Origin: an uncultured Lachnospiraceae bacterium
GTDB taxonomy: Bacteria; Bacillota; Clostridia; Lachnospirales; Lachnospiraceae
DNA: 64,000 nucleotides
NCBI GenBank assembly: GCA_949878435.1
Contig: CATLAK010000018.1
Coordinates: 1 to 64,000 of the forward strand
Reading direction: 5' to 3'
This document shows, piece by piece, positions 33,908 through 43,488 of the stretch. Numbering within the stretch: the first letter of the stretch is position 1; each line of letters starts with the position of its first letter. A program made the position numbers and the translations under genes. The notes beneath the pieces were generated by a model, which worked only from the letters and a program-made list of their open reading frames with translations, was not told the DNA's origin and did no database searches.

Positions 33908-34513
33908 ATGATATATGATTATATCATTCAGAATTATAAGAATGGCGAGCCGATTTTCCTAAGTGAATTGCCGGGCAGGTCAAAGGATTACCTCCGGCAG
34001 GAGATGAAGCAGCTTGTGGATGAAGGAAGATTGGAACGCTTGTATAACGGTGTATACTATCTTTCCTATCTGACCATACTCGGAACTAAGGGAAAGGTTT
34101 CGATGGACCGTTATATAGAGAAGAAATACCTGAATGCAGGCGGTTATGTGACGGGGCTTCAGCTGGCGAACAAGTATGGCTTTACGACGCAGAGTCCGTC
34201 ATGCTATGAGGTATCCAGCAACGAGGCAACCACGAAGCAGAGGAAACAAACCATTGATGGCAATACGATAATCGTTTACAAGCCCGTGACTAATATCACG
34301 GAAAAGAATAAGTCCGTCCTTCAGTTTCTTGACCTGATGTCCGTGATAGATAAGTACAGTGAGATTTCAGGGGCGGAACTGGCAGCGAAGCTGAAGAAAT
34401 ATGTGGAGTCTGTCAGGGTTGATTTTTCTGTGGTAAAAGAACTCCTGCCTCTTTATCCGGATAAGGTTTATCGGAATATCTATGAAGGGGGGCTGATGGG
34501 TGAGCTGGTATAA
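33908..34513 (+). CDS. AbiEi-like (DUF6088-type) antitoxin of a type IV toxin-antitoxin system
   Basis: A 201-residue protein. The N-terminal winged helix (IFLSELPGRSKDYLRQEMKQLVDEGRLERLYNGVYYL) is the DNA-binding part typical of AbiEi relatives; the C-terminal region (YVTGLQLANKYGFTTQSPS onward) is the antitoxin part. In AbiE systems this protein represses the operon and neutralises the nucleotidyltransferase without stable binding. ATG 33908 is chosen after GAGG at 33896-33899; the longer frame from TTG 33845 overlaps the promoter -10. The toxin gene overlaps its end by 14 bases. Confidence 0.78.
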   Translation: MIYDYIIQNYKNGEPIFLSELPGRSKDYLRQEMKQLVDEGRLERLYNGVYYLSYLTILGTKGKVSMDRYIEKKYLNAGGYVTGLQLANKYGFTTQSPSCYEVSSNEATTKQRKQTIDGNTIIVYKPVTNITEKNKSVLQFLDLMSVIDKYSEISGAELAAKLKKYVESVRVDFSVVKELLPLYPDKVYRNIYEGGLMGELV

Positions 34514-35417
34514 GGAATACAAGGATGCATGGAAAGAAATCATAGAGACGGTTGCGGCAGAAGAGCATAGGACTACGCAGATGGTTGAGAAGGATACGAT
34601 ACAGTCCATGTTCCTTCAGGGGCTGTCGAAAAGCGGGCTGCCGTTTGTTTTCAAGGGAGGAACCGCGCTTTCAAAGGCGTATGCTCTGATTGACAGGTTT
34701 TCCGAGGATATTGATCTGTCGATGAACAGGAAGCCTACGGAGTCCGAAAAGAAGAAGGCAAAAAGTACCGTGACCGGGATAGCGGAAGAGATAGGGCTTA
34801 CGCTTACCAATCCGGAGAATATTCAATCCAGGCATAGCTACAATAAGTATGTGTTTGAGTATGAATCACTCTTTAGCGAAACCCCATTGGAGATAATCGT
34901 TGAAACGAGCTTTTATCAGGTGGTGTATCCGGTTGAGACTCATGTGGTATATAGCTTTGTAGGAAGGTTCTGCGAGAAGAGGGGAATAAAGTTTCCAATT
35001 CCTTTTGAGGCGGCGGTTGTGAATATGCAGGTACAGTCGCTGGAGCGTACCTTCATTGATAAGGTCTTTGCCATCTGTGATTACAGATTGCAGGATATGC
35101 AGGATCGGGATTCAAGGCATCTGTATGATATCGCGAAGCTTCTTCCCAAGGTGGAGATTAATGCTGAGTTGGATGCCCTCATTGATGAAGTCCGGGAGGA
35201 TCGTATGCAATCGAAAAACAATCCTTCCGCGCAGCCGGAGTATAACATTCCTCAAATGCTCCGAGAGATTATAAGCAGCTGTTTCTATGAACCGGATTAT
35301 AACAACATAACAAAGAAGCTGCTTTATGAGGATGTTTCGTATGATGAGGCGATAGCCGGTGGGATTGCCAAGATAGCCGAGTTGGATGTGTTTGAGTATA
35401 AGAGGACAAAATTCTAA
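34500..35417 (+). CDS. AbiEii-family nucleotidyltransferase toxin
   Basis: A 305-residue DNA-polymerase-beta-fold nucleotidyltransferase of the AbiEii group (PF08843 type). The signature GGTALSKAYALIDRFSEDID, with GG at 53-54 and the catalytic DID at 70-72, is intact, and a third acidic region lies near IIVETSFYQ. AbiEii toxins block growth, in related systems by modifying tRNA, and protect against phage. Start is GTG 34500 behind GAAGGGGGG, inside the antitoxin gene, so translation is coupled. GC content is nearer to the core genome than the KAP/ImmA part of the island. Confidence 0.88.
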   Translation: MSWYKEYKDAWKEIIETVAAEEHRTTQMVEKDTIQSMFLQGLSKSGLPFVFKGGTALSKAYALIDRFSEDIDLSMNRKPTESEKKKAKSTVTGIAEEIGLTLTNPENIQSRHSYNKYVFEYESLFSETPLEIIVETSFYQVVYPVETHVVYSFVGRFCEKRGIKFPIPFEAAVVNMQVQSLERTFIDKVFAICDYRLQDMQDRDSRHLYDIAKLLPKVEINAELDALIDEVREDRMQSKNNPSAQPEYNIPQMLREIISSCFYEPDYNNITKKLLYEDVSYDEAIAGGIAKIAELDVFEYKRTKF

Positions 35418-35567
35418 TGTAGCCTGCCAGATTACAGTGGACTACGGTTGCAAGTCAAAAAATGATTGCTAAAATGCTTCGATAGTGATACGCTAAAAAA
35501 TAGTATCTGGAATTTTGTTTTAGAGTTTGACTTTGGGGAAGATAATTGAATGAAGGGATAAAAAATT

Positions 35568-35966
35568 ATGGACAAGGAAAAGGATTCAAAGTTCAACTCA
35601 TATGTAAGTTTTTATAAAAGTATTGTGGATCAAGACAGAAGTTCGGTAGTAATCTGTAATCTGAACCACGAGATTATTTATATGAATCCGGCAGCCATAC
35701 ATAATTACGAGAAGCGGGGCGGAGACAAGCTGATAGGAAGAAGTCTCTTAGAATGCCATAATCAGGAGTCAAACGAAAAGATCCGGCAGGTGGTCAAGTG
35801 GTTTGAGGCAGATGAACGCCATAATATCGTATATACATTTTATAATCAGAAGCAGAATAAGGATGTATATATGGTGGCGCTTAGGGATGAAGGAAAGCTG
35901 ATTGGATACTACGAGAAGCATGAGTATCGAAATGCGGAATCGATGCAGCTTTATGATTTATGGTAG
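35568..35966 (+). CDS. stand-alone PAS-domain protein
   Basis: A 132-residue protein consisting of one PAS fold (SIVDQDRSSVVICNLNHEIIYMNPAA, then the LIGRSLLECHN segment and the C-terminal strands YMVALRDEGKLIGYYEKHEY). No output domain is fused, so it must act through a partner. A chemoreceptor gene begins 79 bases downstream and may be co-transcribed; the two could form one sensory unit. Start ATG 35568 has only a weak GAAGGG site about 10 bases upstream. The 150-base gap before it holds no clear promoter. Confidence 0.78.
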   Translation: MDKEKDSKFNSYVSFYKSIVDQDRSSVVICNLNHEIIYMNPAAIHNYEKRGGDKLIGRSLLECHNQESNEKIRQVVKWFEADERHNIVYTFYNQKQNKDVYMVALRDEGKLIGYYEKHEYRNAESMQLYDLW

Positions 35967-36044
35967 GCGGAACAGAGGAATGTGGTTTGACCGTCATAGG
36001 AAACGCTTACAGATTAAATAATGCAGTATGCAGAAGGAGTTCAA

Positions 36045-38114
36045 ATGAAAAAGACCAGTATTTTCAGACAGCTGCTGTTCCCGATGATAGCGATCGTATG
36101 CGCGTTTGCCATATGCTTGACGGGAATTGTGGTATTTATTTTTGCAAAGTCCTATGAAAATGAAATCTTTGGGGAGAGCCGGGATAAGTCTCAGCTTGTT
36201 TCTGGTGAGATAGCTACGTTTTTAAGCGGGGCATATAGCGTTACGCAGGAGCTGGCGGTCAACCCCAGTATCCTGACAATGAAAACTGAGGTACAAACAC
36301 CAATCTTGGAAGATTGTGTGAATCGTAATTCCTATCTGGAACTGCTCTATATTCAGGGCACGGACGGCATGCAGACCGGGCGTTCTTCGGGGGAGCTTGC
36401 TGACCGTTCCACAAGGTGGTGGTTTACCCAGACGATGGAGGAGCAGAAAGCGTTCGTCTCAAAATCTTACTATTCGGTGAATACCGGAATGCCCTGTGCT
36501 TCCATCTTCTTCCCCATGTATCAGGAGGGCACCCTCGTTGGCATATTTGCGGCGGACTTGAAATTGGATTATCTGCAAAGCCTTATAGAGCAATTTTCGG
36601 ATGTGGAGAATGGAGAATACTCTTTTGTAATTGATGGGGAAGGCGTTGTTGTGGCGCATCCTGACAGTACGCAAATCGAGGAGCTGTATAATTACAAGCT
36701 GTTGACGAAAACCGTATCGCAAAAGGACGAGGCGGGTCAGCCCCTGACGGATGAACAGGGTAATATTTTGACTGAGGAGCAGGCAATAACAGTTTCGGAG
36801 GATTATCAGGAAATCATTTTGGATGTTATGGCAGGAAACAGCGGAAGCTGCAAGATGGAAAATGATGGGACCTCCTATTTTGTAAGCTATGCGTCTATAC
36901 CGCTTAAAGGGGAATCGGATTCGTGGTCCGTCATAACGCTTCACAAGGAATCGGATGCGATGGCGCCGGTATACAGGGTGATTGCGATTGCAGCAGCAGT
37001 GGATCTGCTGGTGATTCTTGTTGCGGTTTTGGTGATTGCGCTTTTGGCGCGCAAGCTGACGCAGCCGATTGTTATGATTACGGAGTTGATCGGGGAGGCT
37101 TCCGAGGGAGATTTCACGGTTCAGGCGAAGGAGAACAGCAGCAATGAAATCGGCATTCTTGCAAAGAGTTTTAACAAAATGACAGGAAAAATATCTGCAA
37201 TCCTCACGAAAATCGCAGCAATTACGGGAGAGGTCGTAGAAAGCTCCGGTCATTTAAAGAAGATAGAGGAAGAAATGGATGCCACCAATCAGGCAGTCCG
37301 GGAGATAGCAGACGGCACGGATGCACAAAATGCAGATGTGACGCAGGTCGTTAAGCAGGAGGAGGAGCTGGGAGAGAAGTTCGGGCAGTTACAGGAAAAA
37401 AGCGCGCTTCTTTTGTCAGACGCACAGAATACGATTATTTCCGGGGAAAACGGAATGAAGAGCGTGGCAGAGCTCAAGAAGCAAAACGAAACGGCATCAG
37501 AGAGAATGGCGGAAGCTTATGGGAAGATCATGACATTGGAGCAGCAGTCCAGAAAGATTTCGGGAATTTTAAATACGATTACAGAGATTTCTTCGGAGAC
37601 AAGCCTGCTTGCGTTAAATGCTTCCATTGAGGCGGCGCGCGCGGGAGAGCATGGCAGGGGATTTGCAGTCGTAGCGGAATCTATTGGAAAGCTCGCCTCT
37701 GATTCTTCTTCAGCAGCCACTGATATAGAAAAGATTATTGCAGAATTGTGCAAGGATGTATCGGAAACGGTTGAAAATATTGAATTTATCCGGACAGGGA
37801 TGGAGGAACAGACGCAGGTAGTGGATACGGTGCAGGATACTTTTGCGGATTTCAATGCACTTGCAGAAAAGACACGGGAGTCTGTCAAGGATATGGAAAA
37901 ATTGATAGAGGAGATTCATGAATGCGACAACTCTGTAGTCATTGCAGTGGAACGAATCCGGAATATTTCGGCAAATACAGCCAATCTGACGGAGAAGGCA
38001 GCTGCTTATTTGGAGAAGCAATTGGTTGGAATCAAAAATGTAGCAAGCCGCATCGATCATTTGTCAACCGTTTCAGAGGAAATGGAACAGGAAATGACAA
38101 AATTTAAACTTTGA
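36045..38114 (+). CDS. methyl-accepting chemotaxis protein with Cache-type sensor
   Basis: A 689-residue chemoreceptor. First membrane helix about 16-40; an extracytoplasmic double-Cache-like sensor follows to about 305 ([31 protein letters not shown]); second helix 309-333; HAMP about 335-385; then the methylation and signalling helices with the conserved hairpin tip [20 protein letters not shown] and [15 protein letters not shown] near 515-545. No C-terminal CheR pentapeptide is seen. Start ATG 36045 follows AAGGAG. The sensor's ligand cannot be read from sequence. A 72-residue protein gene follows after 21 bases. Confidence 0.93.
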   Translation: MKKTSIFRQLLFPMIAIVCAFAICLTGIVVFIFAKSYENEIFGESRDKSQLVSGEIATFLSGAYSVTQELAVNPSILTMKTEVQTPILEDCVNRNSYLELLYIQGTDGMQTGRSSGELADRSTRWWFTQTMEEQKAFVSKSYYSVNTGMPCASIFFPMYQEGTLVGIFAADLKLDYLQSLIEQFSDVENGEYSFVIDGEGVVVAHPDSTQIEELYNYKLLTKTVSQKDEAGQPLTDEQGNILTEEQAITVSEDYQEIILDVMAGNSGSCKMENDGTSYFVSYASIPLKGESDSWSVITLHKESDAMAPVYRVIAIAAAVDLLVILVAVLVIALLARKLTQPIVMITELIGEASEGDFTVQAKENSSNEIGILAKSFNKMTGKISAILTKIAAITGEVVESSGHLKKIEEEMDATNQAVREIADGTDAQNADVTQVVKQEEELGEKFGQLQEKSALLLSDAQNTIISGENGMKSVAELKKQNETASERMAEAYGKIMTLEQQSRKISGILNTITEISSETSLLALNASIEAARAGEHGRGFAVVAESIGKLASDSSSAATDIEKIIAELCKDVSETVENIEFIRTGMEEQTQVVDTVQDTFADFNALAEKTRESVKDMEKLIEEIHECDNSVVIAVERIRNISANTANLTEKAAAYLEKQLVGIKNVASRIDHLSTVSEEMEQEMTKFKL

Positions 38115-38135
38115 CGTTAAAATGGGAGCGGCAAC

Positions 38136-38354
38136 ATGGGATTATTTAAAAAGAAATCTGCGGCGCAGTCGTATGATAAGGAAAATAAGAAGCCTGTAAT
38201 CCGGTCAAGCATCTGCAGTGGCGAACAGGTGGCGGGATTTAAAGATATACATACAGGTAAGATGGAAGAGGTCATGTTGATTAAGAATCCTGCGGATCTT
38301 GACCAGTTCAGGGCGATGTATGGAATAGAGGGGGAAATCACAAAAGAATATTGA
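38136..38354 (+). CDS. small conserved-looking protein downstream of a chemoreceptor
   Basis: A 72-residue hydrophilic protein (begins MGLFKKKSAAQSYDKENKK; later GEQVAGFKDIHTGKMEEVM). It has no membrane helix or known motif. A GGGAG at about 38124 lies 12 bases from ATG 38136, and it is 21 bases from the receptor gene, so it is probably co-expressed. Function unknown. Confidence 0.55.
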   Translation: MGLFKKKSAAQSYDKENKKPVIRSSICSGEQVAGFKDIHTGKMEEVMLIKNPADLDQFRAMYGIEGEITKEY

Positions 38355-38481
38355 AAATTAGAAGAGAAAACAGAGGGACAAACAGTTCCTTTGTTTTTTG
38401 TTACGATAAGCTGGCTCGCAAAGCGTGGCGGCGTTCGTTATAGACAGACCTGTTTGCTAGAAAAATTCACATAAATCAAGG

Positions 38482-38572
38482 AGTGCTACGTAAAGTAGCG
38501 AAAAAATTTGAAATGCAACCGGTCTTTGCTTGTGATATAAAATACACTTTCCTATACTTGGCATATAAAAGC
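38482..38572 (+). promoter_or_regulatory. three-copy promoter element, copy A
   Basis: Contains a small stem GCTAC-GTAAA-GTAGC (from 38485), a spacer, then TTGTGA (38530-38535) and TATACT (38553-38558) 17 bases apart, followed at the expected start site by TTGGCATATAAAAG. It aligns along its length with the elements at 50331 and 56449. The dyad at the start site is weaker here (TTGGC for TTGAC). It drives a CPBP pseudogene. Confidence 0.75.
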
Positions 38573-38589
38573 GAGGGAGGTATGAAGTG

Positions 38590-38986
38590 ATGAAAACAAA
38601 TTATTTAAAGAGGTATATCATCAGTTCTTATATTTTAGCCTGAGGAATTTAACGAGAAGTACGATTTTCTGAAATCCGCTGTCTGCCAGGGCTTGGTGTG
38701 GTGTTTCTGGCATGCCCTGTTGTGGGTAGTGGATTCAGAGTATACCGACTGGAGGGCAATCCCTTATGTCATTTCCAATATTGTGGTCATTACCTGCATG
38801 ACCATTTTGATGAATATTTTTCTGGAAAGACATAACAATCTGATCTATTCAGTGCTGCTGCACTTTGGATTTAATATTTTCTATGTGTTTTTGGACGCAG
38901 ATATCGGATTCTTTGTAATTTTAACTATTCTTTATCTGATAATCACACCGATTGCCGTGTTGATAAGAAACCGATTGAACCGCTGA
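38590..38986 (+). pseudogene. CPBP-family membrane protease, internally deleted
   Basis: ATG 38590 behind GGGAGG begins MKTNYLKRYIISSYILA and hits a stop at once (38641). Immediately afterwards a different frame continues with the C-terminal half of a CPBP protein: EEFNEKYDFLKSAVCQGLVW, the CFWHALLWV histidine motif and LLHFGFNIFYVF. The middle of the gene, with the glutamate motif, is missing. The intact promoter element upstream suggests that the gene was lost recently. A related intact gene lies at 39318. Confidence 0.75.
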
Positions 38987-39317
38987 GGGTTGTCGTTAAG
39001 GTAAAGGCAAATGTAGCCCGAAAAGCATAGCAGGGAAGAAGGATTACGGCAAAAAATAGGATTTATTGTCACGAGGATAAGTGGTATCATTCTGATAGCA
39101 AGTGTTCTATACTGGCATTTCTGCCAGTTTTGGGGATGTTGACGCAAGGGACAGATGTCTGTCTGCCGGAAAACTGCATATAAAGAAGATCAGTGTTTTT
39201 GCAGCTTACCTATGCTGGGAAGCAACTTACCGTTTGCCATCTTGCTGGATGCCATTTGGACTGCTATGATACTCCCAGCTGAAGCAGGAAGTGAAAAGGA
39301 GTTAAAGTAAGGGGAAA
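38987..39317 (+). other. 331-base gap with gene debris
   Basis: No supported gene. A short hydrophobic reading (IGFIVTRISGIILIASVLYW near 39057) looks like one membrane helix of a lost gene, and another short reading lies near 39196. AGGAGTTAAAG just before 39318 belongs to the next gene. Confidence 0.45.
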
Positions 39318-40217
39318 ATGGATACAAGTAAAAAACAAATTAGAATATATTTGCTATTTGTATTAGGAATCTGCTGGGGGCTTGGCATAGTAGCGTTCTG
39401 CTTGCAGGGGAATAGCCAAAACATCATATATCAAATTTTGCAAAAGGGATTTACCGCTTTTCCCGTTATAGCAGCTGTTTTTACAAGACGCGTTACAAGG
39501 GATGAATCCGAATGGCGAATTTCTTTCCGCATATGGAAAAACAAAAAACTATGGGCTTTCTGTGCTTTTGTTCCCAGTATTTTAATTGTGATGGGAGTGG
39601 CTTTATATTTTATGCTGTTTCCTAAACAATACAGCGGCGTTTTTAATCTGGGCAGTCTGATAGGAACAGAACAGGTTATACATATCACTGACCCGTTGCG
39701 GTTCTGCGTAATATGTGTATTGATTGCGGCAATATGCATTCCTATCCAGGTGTTGGAGCTGGGCGAAGAGATTGGCTGGAGAGAATACTTACTCCCAAAA
39801 CAAATTGCGGTATATGGAGTAAGAAAAGGAACCTTGCTGAATGGTCTTTATTGGGGAATAGCCCATTTGCCGCTCATTTACTTTGGCTTTAATTACAGTC
39901 CGGAAAATGCAGGCGCACCGTGGAGCAATATGCTTATGATGATGCTTGTGTGCGTGATGCTGGGAATTATATGTTCCTACGTTATGGTGCGCAGCAACAA
40001 TGTCATGTATCCTGCAATTATACATGGAGCAGTTAACGTCATAGGGGAAATACCTGTCTTTGTTTCCGTCTCGGGGAAAAATGGGCTGTTAGGACCCAAT
40101 CCGACAGGATTAATCAGTATGTCGGGACTGATACTATGTGCTGCTATAATGTTCATAAAACTGCCAACAGTAAAGATGATTTGCAGAGGAAACGGAGGAA
40201 AATATAAATGGTTTTAA
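39318..40217 (+). CDS. CPBP-family intramembrane metalloprotease
   Basis: A 299-residue membrane protein with about eight hydrophobic segments and intact CPBP motifs: LGEEIGWREYLLP (paired glutamates and arginine), GLYWGIAHLPLIYF (histidine) and AIIHGAVNVIGE (second histidine). It is larger than the TetR-linked copy at 31718 and from another subgroup. Start ATG 39318 follows TAAGGGGA. The flavodoxin-like gene overlaps its last ten bases, so they are co-transcribed. Confidence 0.87.
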   Translation: MDTSKKQIRIYLLFVLGICWGLGIVAFCLQGNSQNIIYQILQKGFTAFPVIAAVFTRRVTRDESEWRISFRIWKNKKLWAFCAFVPSILIVMGVALYFMLFPKQYSGVFNLGSLIGTEQVIHITDPLRFCVICVLIAAICIPIQVLELGEEIGWREYLLPKQIAVYGVRKGTLLNGLYWGIAHLPLIYFGFNYSPENAGAPWSNMLMMMLVCVMLGIICSYVMVRSNNVMYPAIIHGAVNVIGEIPVFVSVSGKNGLLGPNPTGLISMSGLILCAAIMFIKLPTVKMICRGNGGKYKWF

Positions 40218-40720
40218 TGATTGATACAACAACAGAACATATAGGAAAAGGAATAGCAGAGGAATTGACTCGCAGCGGTGAAAGTGCAGTCGGGTTTGAG
40301 TTGGTTGATACCACTGGGATGAACATTTCGCACTGCGTTGGATGTAATTACTGCTGGCTGAAAACGCCGGGGGTATGTACCATTTCGGACGATTATGAGC
40401 CGATTTTGAGAAAAATGAGCAATGCAGACCAAGTTTGGCTGATTTCGGATACGCACTTTGGATTTGTTTCCTGGCAGACCAAAAACATTGTAGACAGAAT
40501 TATGCCGCTTGTCACTATGTATCTGAAATTCAAAGATGGGCAGATGCGTCATGTAATGCGCTATGATCACCAACCGGATATTGGGATTATCTACACCGGA
40601 GACGGCGACCAGGCTTACCTCGAACGGTGGTGTCAGCGTACTGCGCTGAATATAGGAACCCGTTCACTGGGAGTCTTTTCTGAAAGCAGCAAAAAGGAGG
40701 CGGTTTCATGCATGTTGTAA
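40208..40720 (+). CDS. flavodoxin-fold protein, possibly N-terminally shortened
   Basis: A 170-residue protein resembling the NADPH-dependent FMN reductase/flavodoxin group. The segment ISHCVGCNYCWLKTPGVCTISDDYEPILRKM is typical of iron-sulfur-flavoprotein-like reductases. The usual N-terminal phosphate loop (GSPR type) is absent; the protein begins at VLMIDTTTEHIGKGIAEEL. It may have lost its first strand. Start ATG 40208 has GAGGA upstream and overlaps the CPBP gene; its own end overlaps the next reductase by 13 bases. Confidence 0.65.
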   Translation: MVLMIDTTTEHIGKGIAEELTRSGESAVGFELVDTTGMNISHCVGCNYCWLKTPGVCTISDDYEPILRKMSNADQVWLISDTHFGFVSWQTKNIVDRIMPLVTMYLKFKDGQMRHVMRYDHQPDIGIIYTGDGDQAYLERWCQRTALNIGTRSLGVFSESSKKEAVSCML

Positions 40721-41370
40721 TTATCAATGGAAGTCCACGGGTACAGAAATACAGCAACACCGAGAAAATCATTGCTGCCTTTGCAAAAGGATTGTCAGAA
40801 AAAGGAGCCACCTTTGAAACTTATGCGATTTCCGACCGAAAAACATGGGACATCATTCGTGATGCTTATATAAAAAAAGATGAAATCCTCATCGCCCTGC
40901 CATTATATGTGGAGTGCGTGCCCGGACTTCTTTTGGAATTTTTGGAAACGCTTCCCCGAAAGGATGAACAAACAAGGCTTTCATTTCTTTTGCAGAGCGG
41001 CTTCGCGGAGGGATGCCAGCTTCGCTGCGGCGAAGCATTTCTGGAAAAATTACCAAAATATTTGAATGTTCGTTATGGCGGCTGTCTGGTTAAAGGAGAT
41101 AATTTCGGAATCCGTATTTTGGATGAAGAGAAACAGGCTCAGGTCACAAGACCATATCAGGCAATGGGCGAACTGTTTGCAGAGGGAGACGGTTTTTTCC
41201 GTGAGGAAGCAAAGAAATTTACCGGTCCAGAATATTTTCCATTTCCGATACGCCTGATGATGGGGTTGATATTCAAACCCCTTGGGAAAAAGATATTTCA
41301 GAAGGCGGCAGCATCGCTGGGGTGTAGAGTGCCGCTTGATGAGAGAGTCTGGGAAACAGGTCGTAACTAA
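40708..41370 (+). CDS. NAD(P)H-dependent FMN reductase-like protein
   Basis: A 220-residue flavodoxin-fold protein with an intact N-terminal phosphate loop (VVIINGSPRVQKYSNTEKI) and the ILIALPLYVECVPGLLLEFLE segment found in NADPH-dependent FMN reductases. The gene overlaps the previous flavodoxin-like gene by 13 bases, so the two probably form one functional pair. GGAGG lies before ATG 40708. Substrate unknown. Confidence 0.75.
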   Translation: MHVVIINGSPRVQKYSNTEKIIAAFAKGLSEKGATFETYAISDRKTWDIIRDAYIKKDEILIALPLYVECVPGLLLEFLETLPRKDEQTRLSFLLQSGFAEGCQLRCGEAFLEKLPKYLNVRYGGCLVKGDNFGIRILDEEKQAQVTRPYQAMGELFAEGDGFFREEAKKFTGPEYFPFPIRLMMGLIFKPLGKKIFQKAAASLGCRVPLDERVWETGRN

Positions 41371-41485
41371 CGGATATTCTTTTCACAGGCAGAGGGCAAG
41401 CCGCCGCGCAGCGATTTTGTTCAATCGGGATTTTGTCGGAGCGTTAGATAAATCAGAAAATGAAAGTTGATGGAGGGTAAAATCT

Positions 41486-41751
41486 ATGGAATTAATTATG
41501 CAGCCTACTTTTTCAGCGTGTGGACAGGCGTGTATTGCCATGATTACTGGAAAAAGTGTTAAAGAAGTAATTAAGGATATGAAAACAGATGGAGCTACAA
41601 GTATTCGATTCTGACAGTCCATACAGATGCGGGATATACACATTGGACACTGCTTTATGATAATAAATATTATGATCCCGAGTTTGGCTTGATTGAGGGC
41701 GAATACACACATGGGAAAATCACATCATTTTTAGAAATATATGCCGAGTAG
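41486..41751 (+). pseudogene. broken papain-like (C39-type) peptidase gene
   Basis: ATG 41486 behind TGGAGGG reads QPTFSACGQACIAMITGKSV, with a catalytic-type cysteine, then stops near 41612. Another frame resumes with TVHTDAGYTHWTLLYDNKYY and DPEFG, which supplies the histidine and aspartate side. A deletion or frameshift near 41605 has removed the middle. The two halves together look like a small C39-like cysteine protease. Confidence 0.7.
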
Positions 41752-41893
41752 AAAAACCTCGTTCATTGGGGAATTAAATAGGGTGACGAATCGGTGTTTA
41801 AAGGAAGATTAAGATGATGCATTTAGTGTATTGCAAAATTGTAGTTGTTGGTACGAGTATTTTCTATAATTATGAAAAATTGAGGTTTTAGAA

Positions 41894-42619
41894 ATGACAC
41901 TGTGGAATCCGTGGCGTGGCTGCCGCAAATGCAGCGAAGGCTGTTTATATTGTTACATACATAAAGGTGATGCAAAGCGTGGCATCAATACGGCTGAAAT
42001 TGTAAAGACAAAGGATTTTACAAAGCCCGTAGAGAAAAAGAAAAATGGCGAATACAAGATGAAGTCAGGAACTGTCTATCTTTGTTTTTCTACCGATTTT
42101 CTCATAGAAGAAGCAGACGGCTGGCGTAGTGAATGTTGGCAGATGATAAAGCAGAGGCAAGATTGCACGTTTCTTTTTCTCACAAAACGCATAGACCGGT
42201 TTATGGACTGCATCCCCGATGATTGGGGCAGCGGATATGAAAATGTTGTAGTCTGCTGCACCATAGAAAATCAGAAGAATGCAGATTATAAGCTCAGCAT
42301 ATTTAAGGAACTGCCCATAAAACATAAGTGTATTACTGCACAGCCTTTAATTGAAGTAATCAGCCTTGAAAAATATCTTGATGGCATTGATCTTGTTGTG
42401 GTTGGCGGTGAATCTGACAGAAACGCCCGTCCTCTTGATTACGGCTGGGTGTTGGATATTCGAGAGCAATGTATCCGGAAGAGGGTTAACTTTGAGTTCC
42501 GGCAGTGCGGTACACACTTTATAAAAGATGGAAAGAACTACACAATTCAAACAAAGGATTTGATGAGGCAGGCAAAACTTGCCAACATTGATTACAAGGT
42601 GAATGAGGAATCAGAGTGA
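41894..42619 (+). CDS. DUF5131 (phage Gp37/Gp68-like) cysteine-rich protein
   Basis: A 241-residue protein of the DUF5131 family, common in phages and accessory regions. The N-terminus NPWRGCRKCSEGCLYCYIHKG has cysteines at 10, 13, 17 and 20 arranged like a radical-SAM cluster site. Later hallmarks are FLFLTKRIDRF, VVVCCTIENQKNADYKLSIFK and LVVVGGESDRNARPL. The family is thought to be radical-SAM related, with no proven reaction. Start ATG 41894 lies 11 bases after TGAGG. The next gene, a ferredoxin-type membrane protein, begins 29 bases downstream and could supply electrons. Confidence 0.85.
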   Translation: MTLWNPWRGCRKCSEGCLYCYIHKGDAKRGINTAEIVKTKDFTKPVEKKKNGEYKMKSGTVYLCFSTDFLIEEADGWRSECWQMIKQRQDCTFLFLTKRIDRFMDCIPDDWGSGYENVVVCCTIENQKNADYKLSIFKELPIKHKCITAQPLIEVISLEKYLDGIDLVVVGGESDRNARPLDYGWVLDIREQCIRKRVNFEFRQCGTHFIKDGKNYTIQTKDLMRQAKLANIDYKVNEESE

Positions 42620-42648
42620 CAACCTCTGCTTTGTTGAGGAGTAATGGA

Positions 42649-43467
42649 ATGAAAAAATATTTTTTACCGCTTATTATGTTGGCGATATTTGAAACTGTTG
42701 CAATTACATTATGGCTGACACAAAACAATATATTTTATTTGTTCAATTTTAGTTATATTGGAATATCTATTTCTTTGGGGATATTTCTATTCATCAAAAA
42801 ATATAAATATGCCCGCAGAGTTGCGCAACTTTTAGTCGGACTCTATATGTTAGTTTATCTGGGCTTTATTTGTGGAGAAAATATGCAGATAGAGGGATTT
42901 TGGTATTATCTTTTCACGGGTGTGTTTGAAGCCGCAACAATTCATTATGCGGTGGCAAAAATTTTTGGACCATTGATTTTTGGCAGAGGCTGGTGCGGGT
43001 ATGCCTGCTGGACGGCAATGGTGCTTGATTTTCTCCCATATAAAGTCCCTGAAACACCAAGAAAAAAGATAGGGTGGATAAGGTATATTACATTTGTAAT
43101 TTCTCTTATATTTGTTTCGGCATTATTCCTTGCGCATGTCGGCAACATTGAGAAAATTATGTTTTGGGCGTTTATTATAGGAAATGTCATATATTATGCA
43201 GTTGGGATCATACTGGCTTTTGCTTTTAAGGATAATCGTGCATTTTGCAAATACATATGTCCGATCACAATATTTTTAAAACCTATGAGTTATTTTTCCC
43301 TGCTCCGAATTAAGTGTGATAAAAACAAATGTATATCTTGTGGTAAATGCAAAAAAGTGTGCCCAATGGAAGTAGACGTAACGGACAATTCCCGAAAGCG
43401 AAAGAACGGCACAGAATGTATTCTTTGTTTTGAGTGTGTGAAAAATTGTCCAAAGGATGCACTATAA
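42649..43467 (+). CDS. membrane protein with two 4Fe-4S clusters (NapH/CcoG-like)
   Basis: A 272-residue protein with six or so membrane helices and a C-terminal double ferredoxin domain: CDKNKCISCGKCKKVCPMEV and CILCFECVKNCPKDAL. The membrane part contains GRGWCGYACWTAMVLDFLP, the periplasmic-side cysteine motif of NapH/NosR/RdxA-type electron-transfer proteins. It likely moves electrons across or along the membrane to an unknown acceptor. Start ATG 42649 follows TGAGGAG; an overlapping GTG at 42616 is possible but less likely. Confidence 0.87.
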   Translation: MKKYFLPLIMLAIFETVAITLWLTQNNIFYLFNFSYIGISISLGIFLFIKKYKYARRVAQLLVGLYMLVYLGFICGENMQIEGFWYYLFTGVFEAATIHYAVAKIFGPLIFGRGWCGYACWTAMVLDFLPYKVPETPRKKIGWIRYITFVISLIFVSALFLAHVGNIEKIMFWAFIIGNVIYYAVGIILAFAFKDNRAFCKYICPITIFLKPMSYFSLLRIKCDKNKCISCGKCKKVCPMEVDVTDNSRKRKNGTECILCFECVKNCPKDAL

Positions 43468-43488
43468 ATTTAAGTATGAGGTGATGGT

